Part shown: positions 19,743 to 31,460 of the stretch, one piece after another
How positions within the stretch are numbered: position 1 is the first letter of the stretch
Layout: each line of letters opens with the position of its first letter
Assembly (NCBI GenBank): GCA_020740775.1
Contig: JAHEWK010000016.1
Span: 868,001-932,000 of the forward strand
Direction: 5' to 3'
Length of the DNA stretch: 64,000 nt
Source of the DNA: Ilyonectria destructans
Lineage: Eukaryota > Ascomycota > Sordariomycetes > Hypocreales > Nectriaceae
Position numbers and translations under genes: made by a program
The notes under the pieces: model-generated
What the model was told of the DNA's origin: nothing
Seen by the model: only the letters and a program-made list of their open reading frames with translations
Databases searched by the model: none

Positions 19743-22401
19743 ATGGATCCTTTATCAATCACCGCCAGCATTGTGGCGCTGCTCCAAGCAACTACCGCCG
19801 TGGGAAAGGGAATCAAGTTCCTTCACTCCCTCAGCCACATCCCCGACGAATTCTGCGACTTGGTCAATGAGCTCGCAACCCTGCAGGCCGTCCTGGGACA
19901 AGTCACCAGCGCGCTCAAGGAACTCCAGGGCGACAACCCAGCCGCGCCTGTGCTTCGGGTTGATCTGACCAAGGCGCTGGTCTTGGAAAATGAACTGCGA
20001 CAAACCGTTGGTGAGATTGACGCCCTATGCGTCCGGCTCCAGAAACGGCCCGCGCCACGAGGCGAGATGGGAAGCTGGCGATATCTAAGAAGAGGTGGCT
20101 TCGAGAGCGGAGTAGCATTGCCCATCTCAAGGCGAAAGCGTGTGCGGCAAAGAGTGATTTGTCGCTGTGTTTCGAATCCCTCATTTCCACCCAAAGGTTG
20201 TGAGCAACACATCTCAGACTCAGGCTTTAGCTAACACGTAGATGACAGCGCAAGGCAAACGCGGGTTTCAATCGATATCCACCGGTTGGTGGCCATGACC
20301 TATGACGGCCTGACCTCGGAGGTCGAGAGGAGCGCCAAAATTGCCGAGACGCACCAGAGTAGCTTTGACAAAGTGCACGAGTCTCTCAATCGGCTTCATG
20401 CAAAAGCGCTTGATCTTGAGCAACTGATCCGCACGACTGTCAAGCCAATGCCAACCCACAATGGCGGTGCTGCGAGCCACATGGATGAAATCTATACGAG
20501 CGGTACTGTCTGGTCATTTCAAGCCTCGCTGCGATTGCCATGCTCGGCGTACTGCAACTGCCAATGCCATCGTCAATCTCAAGTCGAAACTCCGAAATGG
20601 ATCCGTTCTGCGTTTGGCTCCTTGTTCCTCCGGTACAACAGCCTTCCCGTTTGGGACACGCGGCCATGCCGAGTAGAAAAATGCAAACGATCCCATGGCT
20701 CCATCCGGCTGCGATATACCTTCCCGCAATGGATGATAGCTAGGGAGGTTTCCCTTGCAACGTCTGGACACAGCATCGTGGGATATGGAGCTGCACTGCA
20801 TGCAAAGATCCGGAGGGTTTTGCCCGACGGTCTGGCGCTTGCGGCCATTGCGTTTAACGATCTGGAATGGCTGAAGAGGGCTCTCGTCAGTAATAAGCTG
20901 CACGTCACGGACCTTGACCAATCTGGGAAGTCGCTGATGAATGTACGTTGGACATCTGATGCACTTACTGCACTAACGCCATTCAGCTCGCACTCTATCA
21001 TCGAAATCTGAAAGTTACCAGGTTTCTCTTCGAGCATGGTTCGCCTCCAGGCGGAGAAGACAACTATGGATGGTACGTCAAATGCCCCAAGTACCTAGTC
21101 GTCGGGGAAATTTAGCTTACCTACATCGTAGGTCGGTCGCAAAGGAGGCCCGTCTGAAGCTCTATTCACCAAAGGCAATCTATCGAGACCCTGGGGACAA
21201 TGATTTGCTCCGCAGACTCTCCGAATTGGGAGACGAAGATGAGGTCCGAATATCGACATTGATTCACGATTGTTTGCTGGGAATCAACCCCATATCTCTT
21301 TCTACCGCTATTGCCCAGGTTCCGTCTGATATCAACCGTCTCGACGATTTTGACCTCGCTCCGATCCACTGGTGTATTAGGAAACATGATTTTGTTTCGT
21401 TCAAGATGCTACTCGCTCATCCGCCGGTCGATATTCACATTACCCACCCCTTTGGTACATTCCTCCATTGGGCTGCGCGTAATGAGTACCCTGGATCCTC
21501 AGACATGGCCCGGTCTCTACTGGATGCCGGACTAGACGCCAATTCTCAGAATGGGCATAACCGCACTCCAATCTATTTTTCATTTCACAACCCCGAGACG
21601 GTTCAGCTACTGCTTGAACACGGCGCAACTACGGTGAACTTTTCTCAACATGAATCGGAGATGGAGAACCCAGTCTCTTGGTTCGTGGAGCGATGGAACA
21701 ACATCCGGAGGAGCGACCCTCAACGACAAAACTGGGAGCGGTCTTTGAAGCTGCTCCTCGGGTTTGGTGTTGATCTTGACACTTCGCAATGGGAAGGGCG
21801 GACTTTGATACACCGCGCTATTTTGTATCAGAACAACGCTCTTTTAGAGCTTCTAATCCAGTATGGGGCCAGAACAGACGCCGTCGATAACGACGGGAAT
21901 GGAATCTTGCATTTTGCGGCCCAAGCTGGGGACCTAGAGTTGATCGAGGTGCTGAGCGATGCCAAGATCCAGGGGATCAAGACAAATGCATTGAATGAGG
22001 CTGGCGAAACCCCATCGCGAATCATGGCGGTAAGAATGACTGGGCAGCTCAAGGACGAATGGGGCCCCGGAGTGAATGTTGCGACATATGAAGAGTTCCT
22101 GTTGTTCAGATTGCTGCTAGAGGAGATTGACGAAAGGAACCGGAGTGGTCAGTATGCAGTCGATGGAGTTGACGTTTCCCCCGATGCCAGGATTGATGCT
22201 CTCGACATTGACGAAGAAACAGGACAAGATGGAGCGGCTTCCGAGGGCAGCTTTCGGAGCGAAGTTGCTTTTGCAAATTCTGATGCGTCAACAATGGACC
22301 TGTTGTCGGAATCCGATGATGATCAATACAGGGACTCGAACCGGTCTGAGAATGACGGGAGTGAGGATGAGTTTATGGATGCGAGAGATAGTTGGGGTTA
22401 A
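19743..22401 (+). CDS. Fungal N-terminal-domain / ankyrin repeat protein, one frame break
   Basis: Starts with MDPLSITASIVALLQATTAV, the hallmark of the fungal STAND/HeLo-like N-terminal domain, and ends with ankyrin repeats. Exons are 19743-20199, 20249-20942, 20987-21072 and 21132-22401, with introns of 49, 44 and 59 nt. A central Cys-rich stretch (SAYCNCQCH) and the block SLPVWDTRPCRVEKCKR are typical of this fungal family. Ankyrin-like units include APIHWCIRKHDFVSFKMLLA, RTPIYFSFHNPETVQLLLEH and GNGILHFAAQAGDLELIEVL. The C terminus is acidic. The summed exons are one base short of a multiple of three: frame 3 is coding to about 20043 and frame 2 from there, at an AAA run (20043-20045). 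With that base the protein would be 835 aa. Role unknown; such proteins are often linked to fungal non-self recognition. Confidence 0.75.
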
Positions 22402-24230
22402 TTTTGCTGGACTTCATGACGACTTGGCAATCCTCGGGAAATATGTGGAGCACGGGAATATTGAGCTGCACAGGCAGCAGAGGCATGAGATGTTATGTGA
22501 AATTGAAGGTATAGTTGGAATGAGCGAAGGTAGCAAAGGTTGATATATGATACGGGTTGTGACACTATCTCTAATATGAGAGAAGTTGGGGCGTTACGCA
22601 TGCTTGCCTGTCACATTGAGTGAATATGATCATGATAATGATGTCGGAGTGGCACTTCAGGCTCCAACTGGAGGAACCCCTCCCAAACAAAATAAAGAGA
22701 AAGAAGAGAAATAAGTGCCGCCAAGTAAGTGCAGACTTTCAGTTGGCTGGAAACCCCCCATCCTCTCTAGCTGTTCATCACAGTCCACTTTGAATCGGCG
22801 CAGGCAATGTGCAGAGAGTGGTGCGAAAAGGGGGAAAATATGACCGGCTGCTGGCGGCTGCTGGCTGCTGGCTGCTGGTTAATTGCCAAGGCGGGCTGCT
22901 GGGCGGGCTACGGTTGCGGGCTACAGTCACAGCTTGGAACGGGGGATTGACGCGCGAGCAGAAGAGAGTTAATTGATCTATTTGACCGCTACGGCAGTTA
23001 CGGATTCTTTAGAATTGCTGTCTACTTCATTGATATAGGTAGGAAGGTATTCCAGTTGGCAGTTGCGGCTTGAGCTGCTGGGCGGGCTGCTGGGCAGGCT
23101 AAGCTGTAGGCAGCTAGCAGGCTGTTAGCAGCTGAATAGGCTGTTAGGTGGGGACAGGCTGTGGGCAGCTGGGCGGGCCGTTGGGCGGGCACAGGCTATT
23201 GGTAGCAGGGCAGGCTGTTTGACAGCTGGGCAGGCTGTTTGACAGCTGGGCAGGCTGTCAGGCAGCTGGGTATGATATGTAGGTCCAGCTGTGGGCAGCT
23301 GGTGCAGCCGTCACCAACGCCCGTGTACCTGAGGCTGCAGTGTGAGGCTTGGAGGTCGCATGTGTCGAATGGCCCGTGCGCGTGACTGCCTTACCTTAGG
23401 CACCACCTACCGAGTTGCCGGTCTGTTCATCTCCTCCGTGGTGCTCAGGCACAGAGTACATTGCAGCAAGTACGGACCCACATACAAACATAAGGTAGTG
23501 GGGGAGTGGCGCTGCAACAAGTATTCAGTGCCTGAGATCTGCGAAAGCGATCGGACTAGCAGGGTCCGTGCGGGGCCATGCCACTGCCTAAAACGTCGTC
23601 GTTGACGAATCCCTTAAGTTAAGTATAAGTAGTCCCTTCCTCTTCCCTCACCTCACACCACCTCACATCACTTTGCATCTCACCATCTTCACCTTCACCT
23701 TGAGAATGCATTTGTCTCCTTCCTCCACCACCAACCCAACGCCATGGAAGTTGCCAAAGGGTCAGTTCTTGGTCTTCGCTTCTAGCGGATGACTGGACGC
23801 GCACGGCGCGTAATGATAAGGTCACTGCATTGCACATCGCAGGCGCTCGGTTCGGTGAGGAAGTGTGCCCGGGCCGTCCATCTCCAAGCTACGGATTGTG
23901 GTCCGGGAATGGAAAGGGACTTGCTCTTGAGCAAGTCGCCTGGTGAGCTTCGTGGAGTCGGCTTCATCGGTATCATTGCCGCTGGTGCGCGTCCAGTTCT
24001 CCGCTTGATGCCGAGTCAACGAGTCGACGCCTTTCAGAACCATGCCCGCTCTTGGGAAAGCTGAAATGAACGAACCGATAGTTCTTCTTCTCCTGTTCAC
24101 CATGCTTCACCTCTGCAGCAGGTGTTCTGTAGGTGCGTCTCCCACCACGTACGGGTTGGCTAATGTTTTGCCTCTTTTATAGGATCCCAACTCCCTCTCG
24201 CGAATCAACGGAAAGGTTTCTTGAGAACTT
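22402..24230. other. Intergenic region with degenerate GC-rich repeat
   Basis: No convincing gene. The left part holds the repeat tract described separately. From 23636 to 23700 the sequence is CTCAC-rich, resembling a leader. Missing 5' exons of the broken gene starting at 24231 may lie in 23700-24230, but I could not fix them. Confidence 0.45.
22845..23310. repeat. Degenerate GGCTGCTGG / GGCAGGCTGTTTGACAGCTG tandem repeat
   Basis: A tract built of variants of CAGCTGGGCAGGCTGT. It begins with four close copies of GGCTGCTG (about 22846-22878). It ends with two perfect adjacent copies of a 20-bp unit (23221-23240 and 23241-23260) plus partial copies on each side. The middle (22890-23210) holds looser copies separated by unrelated sequence. 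Confidence 0.75.
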
Positions 24231-25383
24231 TTGAACCTGGCCGTCGTTTCTTGGCTCAATGCCTCTCATGAAACACAATACCTTTGCCCTGACCCCAATA
24301 CCCAATCACGCCATGTCTTCTTCTCTATAGACTACAGCAGTGAGGCCGCGACTGTCTTGTTCAAGATTCGACTCCCAATTAAACAGAAGACTTCATCCCA
24401 TACGAAGAGGCACCTGTTTCTGTTCATCCACCCGGAGCAAGTCATATTCTTAACTCACCATGGTCTTGAACCTGACGAGACGCCTGAACAAGTACGCCAA
24501 AAACTTGGGGATGGTGTAATCTGCCTCAAGTTCCAGCTGAGTACTCGTCCAGACATAATTGTACCCAAGCCCTTTGCACCCAAGAAGCGGGAGGATTGCG
24601 AAACGCTAGATGCCATGAAGCAACTCGCTCGACAAGCAGCTCTGAATATCTATGTAGGACGCGACGTTCTACCAGATGCCCAAGCTCGCATCCTCTGCCA
24701 CATAGCCCTTGATCCTGAAACCAGGACAAGTTGCTTGGAAAACCATCTTGCGACTGTCTACGGACGCAATCGTGCCAGGCGTTGGCTAGACTCTACAGAT
24801 GCGCCAGCAGCATCGTCTCCATCATACAACCAAGCACAATGTGAATTGCCGCTCGTCGCCGAAAAGGGCAAGACATTATTACTCCCCGACCCCCAAGCCC
24901 ACTTCTATTTACTAGTCTAGAAGCTACCATAGTAGATACTGAAATTGCGACCAAGAAGCGGAAGAGAAATGGTGAAGGAGAAGCACGTTATTTCGAGTCA
25001 GCCTTACTCAAGGCCGTCGAGAAGCCCGTCGAGATGGTTGTCAAGACACAACTCGCCGACATTTCCGACATGAATTATAATAGGTTAAGAAGGAAATCCT
25101 GGCGCACGTCGACAAGCAATTCGACAATCTCGACATGTACAACAAGGGTGAGGTGGACGATAGATTCTACGTGCTGGAGAAACAGGCCGAGGGCATAATG
25201 TCGACAAAGGTTGATGAGGATAACCTAGACGATATCAAGATAAAACTAGAGGTTTACGCGAAGGAATAGATTATGGAAATGGGGATTAAGGTGGAAAAAC
25301 GCCGCCTTATCAAGCGCCTTAAGGCGTGTTCGTGGAACTTCGAGATGGACAGCGACAGTAAGACTAATTTGCCTTCGTCTTGA
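24231..25383 (+). pseudogene. Broken gene of a fungal protein family of unknown function
   Basis: The first frame (24231-24865) encodes a conserved-looking region: HVFFSIDYSSEAATVLFKIR, then RHLFLFIHPEQVIFLTHHGL and KLGDGVICLKFQLSTRP. From memory this resembles a hypothetical protein common in hypocrealean fungi. Coding then continues in frame 2 after an AAAA run (24862-24865), through EIATKKRKRNGEGEAR, and in frame 1 from about 25084 (VKKEILAHVDKQFDNLDMYN). It meets a TAG at 25267-25269 and goes on to a TGA at 25381. Two single-base losses plus one stop make this a likely pseudogene, unless the bases are assembly errors. The 5' end is probably incomplete. The C-terminal part is charged and coiled-coil-like. 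Confidence 0.6.
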
Positions 25384-25718
25384 GGTGGCAATAAAATGAA
25401 CCTACCGCACAAATTTCGACCGGAATACGTTCGTTTTGTTCTTCTCGTTTAAGTGAAGTGCGTGCTATCCCGGATGATACCAGCAGATGGATGATTGTTC
25501 AGCCATTGTTCTCGTTGCTGCCACGGCCGCAGCCTCTCTCCTTCAACTTGACGCGCATTAACACCAGGAGTATGGTGCCCCGCGGCATGCCGATGAAGTG
25601 GAAATCCCTGCAGAAGAAAAAAGATGCATTGTATTAGAGTTCACTGCAGGTAGTTGCCTCAAATTGCTAATTAAAGAATTAGAGAAATAAAGCCACGCTC
25701 ACTCCCTTCGATTCCTTA
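25384..25718. other. Short intergenic region
   Basis: 335 bases with no ORF of note. It contains the 3' side of the minus-strand Gly-rich gene. Confidence 0.4.
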
Positions 25719-26285
25719 TCAACAACCTCCACCGCCACCGCCACCTCCGTCTCCCCCTCCACAGCCACCACCTCCACCTCCATCACCAATGGAGCCAAGT
25801 GCATCAACCAGTCCAGAGAAATCAAAGTAATGCTGATCATTGTCCCTAACACCAACTCTCCTACGTCGAAATATTCTCAGCTTATAGACGTCCTTTCCTC
25901 CGGTTTGTGCAACATTTAGCCTGTAGAGCTCCTTCTCATCGGATGTCGTACAGGGTAGGGTGGATGATGAAAGTGGAGTCTCAACTGCGGCGACTCGCTT
26001 CGGAGACTCTTCAGAATGCCTCCTTGATGGGATAGTAGACGGGGGCGTTTGGGTCTGATCTCCAGGTGTAGAGCTGAGGCTTGATTTCTTGGAACTGTCC
26101 ATGGATCGGATGCTAGGCGATAGAAGAGGAGCCTCAGGTGAGGGGCGAGTATGCAAGGTTGATTTCTTGGTGTCGTTTGGGTATCGCACTGTGGATGGTA
26201 GACGAGGAATTTGAGCTACCGGGGTGGTTTTGGCCATTTTGGCTGGAGCATAATGATTTGGTCTGAGCCTGAATGGAAGACACAT
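25719..26285 (-). CDS. Hypothetical Ser/Pro-rich protein with Gly/Cys-rich tail
   Basis: Single open frame of 188 aa, or 172 aa from the second Met (MAKTTPVAQIPRLPS). The first two thirds are Ser/Thr/Pro-rich and disordered. A short folded-looking segment follows (DEKELYRLNVAQTGGKDVYKL, then RRRRVGVRDNDQHYFDFSGL). The protein ends in a tail of Gly runs broken by Cys and Asp, coded by imperfect CCACCG repeats at 25720-25785. No signal peptide and no recognised family. The non-repetitive middle makes a real gene plausible. Confidence 0.5.
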   Translation of the reverse strand: MCLPFRLRPNHYAPAKMAKTTPVAQIPRLPSTVRYPNDTKKSTLHTRPSPEAPLLSPSIRSMDSSKKSSLSSTPGDQTQTPPSTIPSRRHSEESPKRVAAVETPLSSSTLPCTTSDEKELYRLNVAQTGGKDVYKLRIFRRRRVGVRDNDQHYFDFSGLVDALGSIGDGGGGGGCGGGDGGGGGGGGC

Positions 26286-26970
26286 GGTTGTGGAGAGTGG
26301 ATGCGAGATATTTGTGGAGTGTTATGGTCGCATGGGCATGAAAATAACATTCAGTTCTCAGGTTGATATGTGGAAAAGGCGATGTACTGTTGATGATGAT
26401 TATAATAAATGAATGGGTGAGTGGCCTCAATCGCAAGTCTGGATATTGATATGCGAATAATATACGAAGAGTATTGTTGGGAGTTCTGCCATTTATCTAT
26501 TGTGGAGGTCACATCGCGACGCTTGGACAGGCTCCCCACTTGGTATGCATCATGCGCCCGGTTTGTGTGCTTCTCGAAGCACACCTGGGCTGTGCAGCAG
26601 CCCTGTATGACCAACCTCTCTTTCATAGCTGCCTGGCTAAAAAAGATGCCGCCAAAAGAGCGGGGTAGCGTATTTTATCCGCAGGTCATTTGCCAATCAC
26701 TTCCGTCGTTATCATGCCACAATGGCCTTGTCTGCTGTGGTTGTATTAACTGAGGCGAAGCGCCACGGTCACACCTCGGTAAGAGCTCCGCCACAACGTT
26801 GATCTTAACCGAGTGCTGTGTTGCATGCCACCGCTTTCCCCCACCTGCCTTAATGGGCACCGACTTACCAAAAAAGTCAAGCTGAACGGGGAGATGGTGG
26901 GTTGATTGAGCGATAATTCCCTTTAAGGGTTGTATTGCGATAATTTAGTGCAATCTGAAAAACGAGACCT
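26286..26970. other. Intergenic region, no supported gene
   Basis: Upstream of the Gly-rich gene and downstream of the hexose transporter. Frames 26421-26753 (plus) and 26351-26626 (minus) overlap each other and show no domain. Confidence 0.4.
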
Positions 26971-28777
26971 CTAACTACTGTGCTCTACCGCCTCACTTTC
27001 GGTGTTGTTGCCCGTGTGATCCGAGCCATCCTTCTCTTGGTTGTTGGCAACCCAGGAACTGCTCTTGATTGGGTTGACGTGCTGGACGTACATCGTGTCA
27101 ATCTCCTCAAGGGTACGGTCCTTTGACTCGATGAGGAAGAAGAAGACGATGAGCACAAGAGCTGCGCAGCATCCTGCAAAAACAAGACCGTACAGGTAGT
27201 CAATGGCGTCAGTAATGAATCGAGTGCTAGGTGTGGTGTTAGTATATCGACGCTTTGACATTATTTCGATTAGATACTCACAAGAAAGAAATCATACTAG
27301 TTCAAGTTAGTAAGAGGATCATCAAGTGGAAAAGATAATGATTGGTGACTTACAAGTTCCAGAACCAGTTGGCAGCAGTGGCGAGAGCCATGCATTTACC
27401 GCGGTATTGGGCAGGGTACAGTTCAGCAACAACCGCCCAGACGAGAGGACCCCAGGTAGTAGCGAACGCAGCAATAAACAAGCAAGAGAAGGCGATGAGA
27501 ACAGTCCCGGCCTTGGGGGTATTCATCGGGTTCTCATGATCGAGCGAGAAGTGTCCAACGAAGGCGTAGACGCTGACGGATTAGAATTAGCAAAGGTTGC
27601 ACATGGATTAGCATAGCAGGAAACTCACAAGAAGCACATCATCATCCAGAGTCCACCAATCATTAAAGCCTTGCGCCGGCCGCACTTTGCCACGACCCAC
27701 AGCCCACCAAAGGTACAGGCGACGTTCACGGATCCGAGAATGATCTGAGTAACATAGCTGTTGCTGATACCGGTGGAAGAGAAGGCCGTAGTTCCGAAAT
27801 AAAAAAAGAAATTCGCACCTGTGAGTTGCTGGCCAGCCTGGAGGGTCATGCCGAGAAGCGTGCGGTAAAGCATTCGGGGCCCAGTGAAGATCTCATACCA
27901 CTTCGTATCGGTGCTAGCCTTCTCCTCTTCCTGCTTGGCGCGAATATCATCAATTTGCTTCGAAACGCTGTAGTCGTCAGGCGCAACACCGGCCAGTCTG
28001 GCAATGGTGTTTCGAGCTTCCTCAACGCGGCCCTTTCGGTACGCATAGCGAGGAGACTCGGGAAGCAGGAGGATACCTCCGCCAAGAATCAGGGCCCAGA
28101 GGAAGGAAAGGCCGTTGGGGACTCTCCAAGATGCGCTGCTCTGGTTCGTCTCCGTTCCCCAGTTCACCATCTCGGCGGTCCAGATTCCTAGAGTGATGAA
28201 GAGCTGGTATGTTGATACCAGAATACCGCGAATGATGGCCGGGCTGCTCTCGGACTGGTACATTGGGACGACGACTGACAAAGATCCGATGCCAAGTCCT
28301 GTTACCAGACGGCCAACAGCGAACTGAGCCCATTGCTTCTCAGATGAAATCTCAATGATTGTGCCAATCATGGTGAAGAGAGCCGAGGATGAGATAGTGA
28401 GACGGCGACCAATGATATCGGACATTGAGCCTGAGATGAGGGACCCAATCAGACAACCGACACAGAGAAGGCCAACAATGGTACCCTGTCGGGCAGCACT
28501 GAATGTGAAGGATCCATCAGACTGCTCCTCGCCAAAGCGTTCGGCATAGTTGTCCATGAGAAAGAAGCCGGAAATTTGACCACTGTAGATTGGATTAGAC
28601 ACGCCTTGGGCATTACGGGCCTGACTTCACCTACCTGACATATCCAAACATGAATCCACCAATGCTGGCAACCAGACCCAGGAAGCAAGCAATGGCAGTG
28701 ACTTTTTGATGCGCAACGTCATTCGAAGGGCCGTTGCTCGAGGGCTCCACACGCCCACGCCCTTTGAGATGGCTCAT
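26971..28777 (-). CDS. MFS hexose transporter
   Basis: Twelve-TM sugar porter of the plasma membrane, importing monosaccharides with protons or by facilitation. Minus-strand exons are 28635-28777, 27629-28582, 27354-27572, 27282-27296 (only 15 nt) and 26971-27226. Introns are 52-57 nt, and the sum is 1587 nt, 528 aa. Sugar-porter signatures are GSMSDIIGRR, RLVTGLGIGSLSVVVPMYQSE (across blocks), LPESPRYAYRKGR, the TLQAGQQLTGANFFFYFGTT helix, WAVVAELYPAQYRGK and ESKDRTLEEID. The C-terminal tail is hydrophilic. An ATG three codons upstream (28786) is an equal start candidate. A CreA-type GTGGGG (reverse strand) lies at about 28930-28935, upstream. Confidence 0.92.
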
Positions 28778-28786
28778 TATCGCCAT

Positions 28787-31460
28787 GATCAAGATAGTAA
28801 AGATAAGGTTGATGTTGTTTTTGTTAACCACAGATGAGTAAAGTGAGTCATCGACTGTTGATATTTTCACATTTAGCAAGAGAGGGCGAACGAGATCCTT
28901 TTACGCTGCGGTTTAATGGGCCTCATGACCCCCACCGCGTGGACGCACCATCCGATGCTTAGTGAGTCCACGGCGATGCGTCGGAGGAGGCATATATGGG
29001 TCCGTCATGGGATTTCCAAATATTTCAGGCACAAGAGTAAATTGCCCGAGCGATTCGTGCTGCCGGGGAAGCCGAAGGCGGAGCTTTGACGTCAGTGAGG
29101 GCTCTCGGTCGGGCCTATTCAAACTGCTCGCCTCATCCTCAAAACTACGTCATCGCGGCGCAATTGCGCGGATTCTGCTGTCTGCTCGATGATGGCAGAA
29201 TCTTTTTTAAATTTCTCAATTCTCCAGGACCCTTTGGCCGCGGCTTTAGTATTTATGGCCATCCAGCTATCACGTCTTGATTCCATGAGATAAAAGGATG
29301 GATGTGAAATCTTTGTGTTCGCCACCCGGGACCCGGTTGTCTCAGGCGGGTACGTGATAAGCGGCACTTGAAGATAGGATCCGGTGGATCTCAAGCGGGC
29401 CGATGGACCCAGATTTCTTGTTTTAGACCCGAGCTAGCGGTTGAGAGATTGAGGCTCAAGATGAGGCTCAACAGCGCATTACGTCGCACCGATTCGTTTC
29501 GCGAGCCCAGGCGCCATGGACATCGAGAACCAGATGAATCCAAACGACCTGGACATAAGCCCATATTGGAAAGTTCATCTTTTGGCATTTTTCTTGTCCC
29601 TCCCGCGATTTGCATCTCTCCTTTTCCGTTATCTCTATCATCTCATGTTAAGCGAGAAGTGTCGTTCAACGAAAATTCACCGAGATTCGGCCCGATCATC
29701 ATGCTTCCGTTAAGTCCGTTACACGTTCCACCCTTGGCACCGTAATCCAGATAATTGTGGATTTCAAAGTGTTGTCATCATGCAACTGCAGGAACATGCA
29801 TGCAAGGATTGCTTCGTGATTTCAGATTCTGGGTCGAACGATTCAAGATTCGCGGTAGCTGCCGCTCCCTAACGGCGCATTTATCACTCGCGATGCATTG
29901 GAATTGACTGCTCGAACATCACTCAAGCGACCTGCAATAGGAAGTTTCCTTCTGCAATTTAGTTTTGCACTCTGGCATTGTTTTCATTGTTATACCCTGA
30001 GATCACGCCACGGCCTGCTCCTGGCGCCGATGGGAGCAACATTCAAACAAGCTTTGATCAAGGGTATCACTCTAGACCCCTGCAGCTACGCTGAGTGATT
30101 AACTCCATATTTACACCGGAGATGCCACCGGTGAGAGTGATTTGAGACCGCCATGTGGAGAGGGTATACGTAAAGGAAGGTCACTGGTGCCAATAAAATG
30201 CCCGGTGTATTAGGTACCACTCTATACGATATTTTCTGAAAGTGTAGAGCTGAATATATCGTTCGAGTCCCCCATTCTTGTGATTGAGCTTCACGTTCCG
30301 ATGCAACAGTCTTATCAGTCGGCGGATATCCATACGATGCATGGGACGGTGGCCAGAACTTGCGCGATTTTGAACCGCAGGTATTGAAGCACATAAAAGA
30401 TCATCCCACATATTGATATTAGGCTTGCAGCTGCGGAACTGTTTCCGAGTTCAAAGATGTGGCCTGGATGCCGCGGAAGACTGCAGGGCTGTCCAGTGCA
30501 GCACCATTCTGGTCGCCCATAAGCATATCTTCACATGTGCTTCCTAGAGAGGGAAACTAGACTAAGTTAGTTACTGGCGTCATATTTCAGAGTCATAAAA
30601 TTTATCCCTGGACCCAAGTCGGCTCCCAGCAGAAGATGCATCCCCAGGACCGAGTCCAGTCACGACTTCCGTAACGCGCTTCACAAAATCCATCTGTCCA
30701 TTGACCATGTGTGGATTCGAATCGAATGAAGACGGAAATGGCCCAAAGGAGTCTGAACATGATGACGGCCTAATTTATTTTGTTTGTAAATGTGGAATAC
30801 CCCTGCATGCGTACTGACCAAAACTTTCAGCAATAACAACCTCTTTGGCCAAGACCTGCGACAATGCTCTTACTGTTACATTCAGGCCATCAAGACTAGC
30901 CAGCGGGCGAAAAGATGGGTCATATGAGAAACATATCCTATTTAGCATTGGTCTAGAATGAGTGAGTGGTGACTGCACCATACCTACGATGTCGAAGTCC
31001 ATGATAGTGAGTGGGCCCTGCCTGTCACAGCGTATGACGCGACACAGGCAGTCACATGGGAACCCTAAGCCAGTTATTAAAATAGTATTCCTACTTCTTG
31101 AAAAGATATTACTAATCTTTATAAATTTCTCTTATATTATATAGTTGTTGATACACGTTTCAACAGTTGCTTAAGAGACTTGATATAGCTACGAAGCTTT
31201 CAAGACTAACTACTCTTATACCCAGCCTATACAGCAGCCTATATAACGTCATGGGGGTTTCCGGCTATTCTAAACAACATGGTGTCATTACTTTTGCGTT
31301 ATTTGTTGTAGTGCACGAGAAAACGTAGTTGAAATACAAGAGGTGGTCGTGTGGAAGGTAGAAAATGGTTGGCCCGCTTCTAGGGTGGTTGACTATATCA
31401 GTCGCCCAGGTCATAATAGAGCTAACAAAAATCTCTAGAATAAAGCTTTTTTATGTTTTC
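28787..31460. other. Long intergenic region, no supported gene
   Basis: 2.7 kb. The first few hundred bases are the transporter promoter. ORFs at 29119-29394, 29368-29745, 30086-30394 and 30775-31002 lack domains. From about 31060 to 31240 the sequence is markedly AT-rich, possibly a decayed element. Confidence 0.45.

Noticed and set aside
31060..31240. AT-rich stretch as a RIP-mutated transposon
   Set aside because: Too short, with no recognisable transposase remnant or terminal repeats; dinucleotide ratios were not computed.
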